From Clostridiales bacterium (GTDB lineage: Bacteria; Bacillota; Clostridia; Lachnospirales; Lachnospiraceae), in the NCBI GenBank assembly GCA_021202925.1, contig JAJQCD010000014.1, positions 62,001-126,000 on the forward strand: a stretch of 64,000 bases of DNA, written 5' to 3'. The translations under genes and the position numbers were made by a program. The notes beneath the pieces were generated by a model that was given only the letters and a program-made list of their open reading frames with translations, had not been told where the DNA came from and did no database searches. This document shows positions 59,073-64,000 of this stretch, in pieces (within the stretch, counting starts at the first letter, position 1; the number at the start of each line of letters is the position of its first letter).

Positions 59073-60056
59073 TTATTTGCCATACGACCGAATCGTATCC
59101 AGAAGCAGCTGTTTCATTCTCTCGCTGTCCATCTCCATTGCCAGTTCCACATTCAGCGCCCCCTCTTTCGCTCCCATCTCCTCATGGGAAATCTGCCGTT
59201 CGTGCGCCAGATCTTCCTTTGGATCCGCTGAAAGAAACGCGCGCCAGTCGCAGACCGTCATGCCTCTGGTCAATTCACCCTTCGTTTCCACATCCATGTG
59301 TACCTTCACACTTTTCGTGATGATCGAAGGATCAATCATCCAGGAAACGGCGCTTGCGTCGCACAGGTTGCTGTACCCGTACCGCCTGATCGCAAAGGAA
59401 AGGAGCTCCGCGGCAAACTCCGCTACCGGCCCGCCGCACTGGCGGATCTGCTCCACTTCCTTTTCTGTGAACCGGTTCTGGCGAAGCACATTCAGTCCCA
59501 CCATCCGGATCGGGATACCCGACTGCAATACGATCTGTGCCGCTTCCGGATCTCCCGAAATGTTAAACTCAGCCACCGCCGTGTCATTTCCGACAAAAGC
59601 GGATCCCGCCATACTCAGAATCCCCGGAATCCGGGTCGCCAGCCGTGGCTCCTTCAGTAATGCCTGGGCCACATTCGTCATGGGGCCAAGGGTAATCAGC
59701 GCCACATCATCCCGGTTCATAAAGGTGTCAATCAGGTAGTCCACGCCGTGCCGGGATTCCAGCTTCTTTATCGGTTCCTGCACGAACACATCTCCCAGTC
59801 CGCTGTTTCCATGCACATCCGTTGCGCGGACAACCTTTCGCCCCAAAGGCAGATTGTATCCCGCATATACCGGGATCTCCGGCCGTCCGGCCAGTTCCGT
59901 AATCAGACGGGCATTCCGCTCCGTATACTGAAGATCGGTATTCCCGCCCACTGCTACGATTCCCGCCACATCCAGATGCTTCATACAAAGCAGCAGAGCA
60001 AAGCAGTCATCAATCCCCGGATCGCAGTCGATGACAACCTTTTTCCCCTCCATCAT
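59073..60056 (-). CDS. Inosine-uridine preferring nucleoside hydrolase
   Basis: 327 aa. Calcium-binding motif VVIDCDPGIDDCFALLL at the N-terminus, IVAVGGNTDL, YAGYNLPLG, ALITLGPMTNVA, and AEFNISGDPEAAQIVLQSG, all typical of the IUNH superfamily. It cleaves imported ribonucleosides to ribose and base. It overlaps the upstream permease stop by one base (TGATG), and is the last gene of the nucleoside ABC transporter operon, so uptake and hydrolysis are linked. Two ATGs are adjacent; the first is used. Confidence 0.93.
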   Translation of the reverse strand: MMEGKKVVIDCDPGIDDCFALLLCMKHLDVAGIVAVGGNTDLQYTERNARLITELAGRPEIPVYAGYNLPLGRKVVRATDVHGNSGLGDVFVQEPIKKLESRHGVDYLIDTFMNRDDVALITLGPMTNVAQALLKEPRLATRIPGILSMAGSAFVGNDTAVAEFNISGDPEAAQIVLQSGIPIRMVGLNVLRQNRFTEKEVEQIRQCGGPVAEFAAELLSFAIRRYGYSNLCDASAVSWMIDPSIITKSVKVHMDVETKGELTRGMTVCDWRAFLSADPKEDLAHERQISHEEMGAKEGALNVELAMEMDSERMKQLLLDTIRSYGK

Positions 60057-60985
60057 CAGGCAGTTCCTTTCTCAATCTTCCTCTGGCGGCTGATACGGAT
60101 CGAGCTGATCACAACCAGAGCAATGATCGTCGCGCCATAAGGGATCATCTCAATGAATTCTGACGGGAAACCGCCCTGGCTCTTCAACGTCGTGGCTGTC
60201 GCGTCGCAGAAGCCAAAGAATACCGCGGCAATTGCCGATCCGACCGGATTGCCGTCGGCAATGTTGCTGGCCGACAGGCCGATGTATCCACGGCCGTTGA
60301 CCATGTTCTTCATAAAGAAGCTGACCCAGCCCATCGACATGAACGCGCCGCCAAAGCCGCAGAGGATTCCTGATATAAGGAAAGAAATATACCCGACCGT
60401 TTTCACGTTGATCCCAACCGACGCAGCCGCATCCGGATTCTCACCCACGGCCCGCAGGCGCAGTCCCAGCCGGGTCCGGTACAGGAACATCCACACAACA
60501 AACACGCTGAGAAAGGCCAGATAGGTCAGAATATTGTGCCCGGAAATCATCGGCCCGATCAGGGGAATGTTCTCAATCAGAGGAATATTGATGGACGGAA
60601 CCGTAAACGCGCGGATCGCCGCGGAGGTTGTCGATTTCTCTCCCGTCAGAACATACATGACAAATACCGTTCCGCCGGATGCCGCCAGGTTAACCGCAAT
60701 ACAGGTCAGATACAGATCGGTCATGCCGCTCAGGCTGGCGAAGGCAATCACCCAGCCAACAATACACCCGACAATGACCGCACCTAGCAGGCCAACCCAT
60801 ACATTGCCGCTGAATCCGGCGAAAATAACACCGGCCAGCGCCGCACAGAGCATCATGCCTTCCAGGGCCATGTTCATCATGCCGGCCTTCTTACTGATTA
60901 CAGCCGCCAGTCCGGCAAAGATCAGAGGCGTCCCCAGACGCAGGACAGAAAAGCCAAAGCTCGCAAACCAACTCAGTGTAAACAT
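60056..60985 (-). CDS. Nucleoside ABC transporter permease (NupQ/YufQ-like)
   Basis: 309 aa, membrane protein of the BPD_transp_2 (ribose/branched-chain type) family. ISKKAGMMNMALEGMMLCAAL is the family N-terminal motif; RLGLRLRAVGENPDAAASVGINV is the cytoplasmic coupling region. The start MFTLSWFASFG at 60985 has GGAGGAG upstream; the ORF track adds 19 basic codons. It works with the YufP-like permease and the YufO-like ATPase. Confidence 0.92.
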   Translation of the reverse strand: MFTLSWFASFGFSVLRLGTPLIFAGLAAVISKKAGMMNMALEGMMLCAALAGVIFAGFSGNVWVGLLGAVIVGCIVGWVIAFASLSGMTDLYLTCIAVNLAASGGTVFVMYVLTGEKSTTSAAIRAFTVPSINIPLIENIPLIGPMISGHNILTYLAFLSVFVVWMFLYRTRLGLRLRAVGENPDAAASVGINVKTVGYISFLISGILCGFGGAFMSMGWVSFFMKNMVNGRGYIGLSASNIADGNPVGSAIAAVFFGFCDATATTLKSQGGFPSEFIEMIPYGATIIALVVISSIRISRQRKIEKGTA

Positions 60986-60989
60986 GCCA

Positions 60990-62111
60990 TCACTCCTCCT
61001 TTCCTTCCGTCGCAGGCGCAACCACTTCTTCTTTCTTCTCATGAGCCAGATTCTCCTGCGCCGCCTTATAGATCAGCTTCTTCTTGAATCGTCCCATGAA
61101 CTCATCCGCAGCCACCATCAGAATAATAATACCCTGAATCACCGTAATAAAGTCAATCGGGATATCTCCCTTGGAATTTACGACGTCCGCGCCGATACGG
61201 ATATACGCCAGAAGCAGCGCCGCAACCGGCACAAGCAACGGATTTCTTCTGGCAAGCACCGCCACCATCAGACCGTCAAACCCATGCTGTGTACTGGCAA
61301 TCCACTTATAGCGATCGTAGTTGGCCAGAATCTCGGTGGTTCCACCGATTCCCGCCAGAGCGCCGCCGATGAGCTGGGCGCACACGATCGTCCCGGCCAT
61401 GTTAATTCCGCTCGCCTTCGCAAACAGAGGATTGCTTCCCACCACACGCATCTTATAGCCGAAGACAGTCTTAAAAAACAGAACAGCAACCAGCGCCACG
61501 GCAATCACGGCAAAAAACAGACCTGCCTGAATGCGGAAAGCGCCAAATATGGTGGGAATCGATGCATTGTCCGGAAGCGGAAGCGAACCCAGGGATGAGA
61601 TCGACGCGTCGCGCATCTTATAGCGCAGGACATACGTCGACAGAAACACCAGCATGCTGTTGAGCATCAGCGAAACAACAACAATATTGGCGTTGAATTT
61701 GATATCCAGCCAGGCCGGAATCATCGTGATCACCACACCCACCAGTGCGCCGACCACCAGCAGCACCAGAATCATAAGCGGAGCCGGAAGCCCCTCCCCA
61801 AGATTGATGGCGACATAGGTAGAGATACAGCCGGCAAACATGAAAATTCCCTCGCCGGACAGATTGAACTTGTTCACCGCATACATGAAACAGAAGCAAA
61901 GTCCCGTAAAGGTAAACGGAATCGCCAGGTTCACAATACTTCCGATCCGTCGAACGGACGAAACCGGTCCCAGGATAAACTGCTGAATAATATACAGAGG
62001 TTCCTCACTGACCGCAAACAGTGTGACCAGGGCAACTGCATACGCAATCGCAATGGCTACAACGATCCGGAGCAGCTCCACCATGGTTTCTACCCTTCTT
62101 GTTCTATTCAT
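60990..62111 (-). CDS. Nucleoside ABC transporter permease (NupP/YufP-like)
   Basis: 373 aa, about ten helices, BPD_transp_2 family. NLAIPFTFTGLCFCFMYAVNKFNLSGEGIFMFAGC and FKTVFGYKMRVVGSNPLFAKASGIN are the family segments; the C-terminus is acidic and cytoplasmic (AQENLAHEKKEEVVAPATEG). Overlaps the ATPase stop as ATGA. Partner of the other permease. Confidence 0.92.
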   Translation of the reverse strand: MNRTRRVETMVELLRIVVAIAIAYAVALVTLFAVSEEPLYIIQQFILGPVSSVRRIGSIVNLAIPFTFTGLCFCFMYAVNKFNLSGEGIFMFAGCISTYVAINLGEGLPAPLMILVLLVVGALVGVVITMIPAWLDIKFNANIVVVSLMLNSMLVFLSTYVLRYKMRDASISSLGSLPLPDNASIPTIFGAFRIQAGLFFAVIAVALVAVLFFKTVFGYKMRVVGSNPLFAKASGINMAGTIVCAQLIGGALAGIGGTTEILANYDRYKWIASTQHGFDGLMVAVLARRNPLLVPVAALLLAYIRIGADVVNSKGDIPIDFITVIQGIIILMVAADEFMGRFKKKLIYKAAQENLAHEKKEEVVAPATEGKEE

Positions 62112-63658
62112 AGCAGCCCCTCCATTTCCTCTTGCGTCATCGTCTTAATTCCAAGCATGTATTCGCCCAGAAGCTCCTCCGATACCTGATTGGCCTTGGG
62201 GAACGCAGCCACCACCCTGCCCTTACGCATTACCAGAAGCCGGTCCGAGCACTCCAGAACCTCATTCAGATCGGCGGAAATCAGCAGCGTTGCCGTTCCT
62301 TCCTCTCTGGACTTCTTCACAATCGTCTTGCGGATCATCTCGGCAGCGCCCACATCGATGCCCCGGGTCGGCTGATTTGCCAGGATGAAATTGGATCCGG
62401 AGGTAAACTCCCTGGCCACAACTACCTTCTGAATATTACCGCCGCTCAGCATTCGCACCGGCTGGCTCTTATCGTCACAGGCAATCTCAAATTCCTGAAT
62501 ATACCGATCCACAATCTCATCGATATGCTTCTGATTTAAAAAGAATCCCTTGCGGTATTCCTTCCGGAAATAGCGGTCGGCAATGATATTGTCACGAATT
62601 GACATATCGCCTGCGCAGCCGTACTCCATACGATCCTCGGGAATATAGGCAAGCCCCAGATCCCGGATCTGGCGAACCGTTCTGCCCTTTATATCTGTTC
62701 CGTTGACTTCTACCACGCCGGATGAATAAACGCCCATGCCAGAGAGCACGTCAGAGAGGTCTCCCTGACCGTTCCCTTCTACGCCCGCGATTCCCACAAC
62801 CTCTCCTTCATGAATATCAATAGAGACATCATCGAGGACACGCTTGCCCGCGGCGTTGATCTTCACCAGATTCTTGATATGTACAACCGGTTTTCCCGGT
62901 TTGGGATCCTCTTTGTCGATCTTTAAAACCACATCCCGTCCGACCATCAGTCTGGAAATATCGGATTCATCCATATCCTTCAGGTCATAGCTGCCCAGGC
63001 AATAGCCATGGCGCAATACCGTGATTCTGGCACAGATCCGCTTTACCTCCTCAAGCTTATGGGAGATAAAAATAATCGAATGGCCATGCTGCTTTAACAG
63101 CATCAGCTGCTCAAACAGCTCATCCGTCTCCTGCGGCGTCAGCACCGCCGTCGGCTCGTCCATGATAATAATCTTTGCGCCCTTGATCAGCACCTTCATG
63201 ATCTCAACCTTCTGCATCTGTCCCACGGAAAGATCCTGAATCTTTGCCATCGGATCGATGTTGAAATCATACTTGTCCGCAACCTCCTGTGTCATGGCGA
63301 CTGCCTTCTTAAAATCAAAAAGCCCGTTCTTCATGGGCTCCACGCCCAGCACCACATTCTCCGCCACCGTCAGCGACGGGATCAGCATAAAATGCTGATG
63401 TACCATACCAATTCCTTTGCTGATCGCATCCAGCGTGTTCAGTATTTTGACCGGCTGTCCATCGAGAAACACCTCGCCGGACTGGGGCGTCTCATGACCG
63501 AACAACACCTTCATCAGGGTCGTTTTCCCCGCGCCGTTCTCACCCACCAGCCCCAGGATCTCGCCCTCATAAAGCCAGAAAGTAATATTTTTATTCGCGA
63601 CAAAGCCGTTACCGTAAATCTTGGTGATCCCATCCATCCTTAATACTTCTTTGGGCAT
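62108..63658 (-). CDS. Nucleoside ABC transporter ATP-binding protein (NupO/YufO-like, tandem NBD)
   Basis: 516 aa with two ABC domains. NBD1: Walker A GENGAGKTT, signature LSVGQMQK, Walker B IIIMDEPTAVLTP. NBD2: degenerate Walker A (GVEGNGQGD), signature LSGGNIQK, then ILANQPTRGIDVGA. This is the RbsA/YufO form, in which the second site is altered. The start at MPKEVLRMDG has GGAGGAAT ahead. Downstream of the BMP lipoprotein and upstream of the two permeases. Confidence 0.93.
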   Translation of the reverse strand: MPKEVLRMDGITKIYGNGFVANKNITFWLYEGEILGLVGENGAGKTTLMKVLFGHETPQSGEVFLDGQPVKILNTLDAISKGIGMVHQHFMLIPSLTVAENVVLGVEPMKNGLFDFKKAVAMTQEVADKYDFNIDPMAKIQDLSVGQMQKVEIMKVLIKGAKIIIMDEPTAVLTPQETDELFEQLMLLKQHGHSIIFISHKLEEVKRICARITVLRHGYCLGSYDLKDMDESDISRLMVGRDVVLKIDKEDPKPGKPVVHIKNLVKINAAGKRVLDDVSIDIHEGEVVGIAGVEGNGQGDLSDVLSGMGVYSSGVVEVNGTDIKGRTVRQIRDLGLAYIPEDRMEYGCAGDMSIRDNIIADRYFRKEYRKGFFLNQKHIDEIVDRYIQEFEIACDDKSQPVRMLSGGNIQKVVVAREFTSGSNFILANQPTRGIDVGAAEMIRKTIVKKSREEGTATLLISADLNEVLECSDRLLVMRKGRVVAAFPKANQVSEELLGEYMLGIKTMTQEEMEGLL

Positions 63659-63681
63659 ATATTCCTCCTCCTCATCAAACA

Positions 63682-63702
63682 GGGGCGCCTTCACGGCGCC
63701 CC
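63682..63702 (-). other. Intercistronic hairpin between BMP lipoprotein and ATPase
   Basis: ggggcgcc-ttcac-ggcgcccc, an 8-bp perfect stem without a T-run. Such stems usually protect the upstream binding-protein message or lower downstream expression. Confidence 0.55.
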
Positions 63703-63724
63703 CGCCCCCGGTATCGCCCGATCG

Positions 63725-64000
63725 TTACGGCGCCACCGCATCCAGGTACTGCTGATATTCGGCCTCGTCCGCAAAATCATAATAGGATTTCACTGTGATT
63801 TCTCCAGCCAGAATCTTCTCCTGTGATTCCGCCATCTTGTCTCTGACTTCCTGCGGAACATTCTCCTGGAAGAACTCATTATCCACATAGCCCACGGAAT
63901 TCTGCTTCAGGCCCAGGTGGTTTTCCTTGCCCCATACATCCTCGCCCGCTTCCACGGAATGGAAGAAGGAAACCAGAGAATCGCCTACGTTCTTAAGCAT
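63725..64000 (-). CDS. BMP-family nucleoside-binding lipoprotein (partial, 5' end outside window)
   Basis: Only the last 91 codons are present; the frame is open to the window edge, so the apparent ATG at 64000 is internal. MLKNVGDSLVSFFHSVEAGEDVWGKENHLGLKQNSVGYVDN and EVRDKMAESQEKILAGEITV match the C-terminus of the basic-membrane-protein (Bmp/PnrA/TmpC) nucleoside receptors. It lies ahead of the ATPase, two permeases and a nucleoside hydrolase, which supports a nucleoside ligand. Confidence 0.87.
   Translation of the reverse strand: MLKNVGDSLVSFFHSVEAGEDVWGKENHLGLKQNSVGYVDNEFFQENVPQEVRDKMAESQEKILAGEITVKSYYDFADEAEYQQYLDAVAP

Overview
The window is about 64 kb of a mid-to-high GC, low-redundancy Firmicutes chromosome. 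It fits a gut Clostridia of the Lachnospiraceae type: strong GGAGG ribosome-binding sites, SigA-type TTGACA/TATAAT promoters, Thr/Ala/Glu-rich linkers after lipoprotein signal peptides, many ABC transporters, a glucose-family PTS and choline-binding-like cell-wall repeats. The genus assignment is inference. No rRNA, tRNA, CRISPR array, IS transposase or prophage was seen.

Layout. 1-8.4 kb (minus strand): an amino-acid ABC transporter (ATPase, binding lipoprotein, permease cut by the left edge), pgi, then a second amino-acid ABC operon (binding lipoprotein, permease, ATPase) ending in a cytosolic CapA-like protein. 8.6-14.6 kb: a four-gene PotABCD-like ABC transporter in one operon with frlB and frlD, the deglycase and kinase for glycated lysine; the binding protein has lost several polyamine-contact residues. 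14.7-32.5 kb: a minus-strand phospho-signalling island with three apparently active zinc-ribbon Hanks-type Ser/Thr kinases (PASTA, solute-binding-like and FHA versions), a PASTA pseudokinase, two PP2C phosphatases, five further FHA genes (one also VWA, one DUF975-fused, one frameshifted), a choline-binding-like secreted protein, a LytTR protein with a degenerate receiver and a lipoprotein. Two genes in the island carry lesions: an in-frame amber codon and a +1 frameshift.

32.6-35.3 kb: a nitroreductase-like lipoprotein and a MATE exporter, divergent from an HxlR regulator. 35.4-40.6 kb (plus strand): a three-gene module of TerB-N/TerB-C protein, BrxD-like ATPase and Lhr/BrxHI-like helicase, a candidate defence or stress system. 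40.6-43.9 kb: TRIC-like membrane protein, alanine racemase and a LysR regulator. 44.0-44.9 kb: remnants of two AAA ATPases flanking a large palindrome. 44.9-50.1 kb: a PTS operon (EIICB, an aspartase/fumarase-superfamily lyase, EIIA) divergent from an Mga/BglG-like regulator. 50.1-54.3 kb: AAA-ATPase/DUF1703 protein, NCS2 purine permease, PaaI-type thioesterase and an HPr-like protein without the phosphorylatable histidine. 54.4-64 kb: an ABC-F ATPase, a Na/Pi cotransporter overlapping a PstS-like protein whose two halves appear swapped, and a nucleoside ABC transporter operon (BMP lipoprotein cut by the right edge, ATPase, two permeases, nucleoside hydrolase).

The best candidate for an undescribed system is the 17.7 kb kinase/phosphatase/FHA island. 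Its genes are mostly overlapping or closely spaced, and a family of zinc ribbons recurs at the N-termini of all four kinases and two FHA proteins. The TerB/ATPase/helicase module is the second. All family assignments come from reading the translated sequence; no database search was run.
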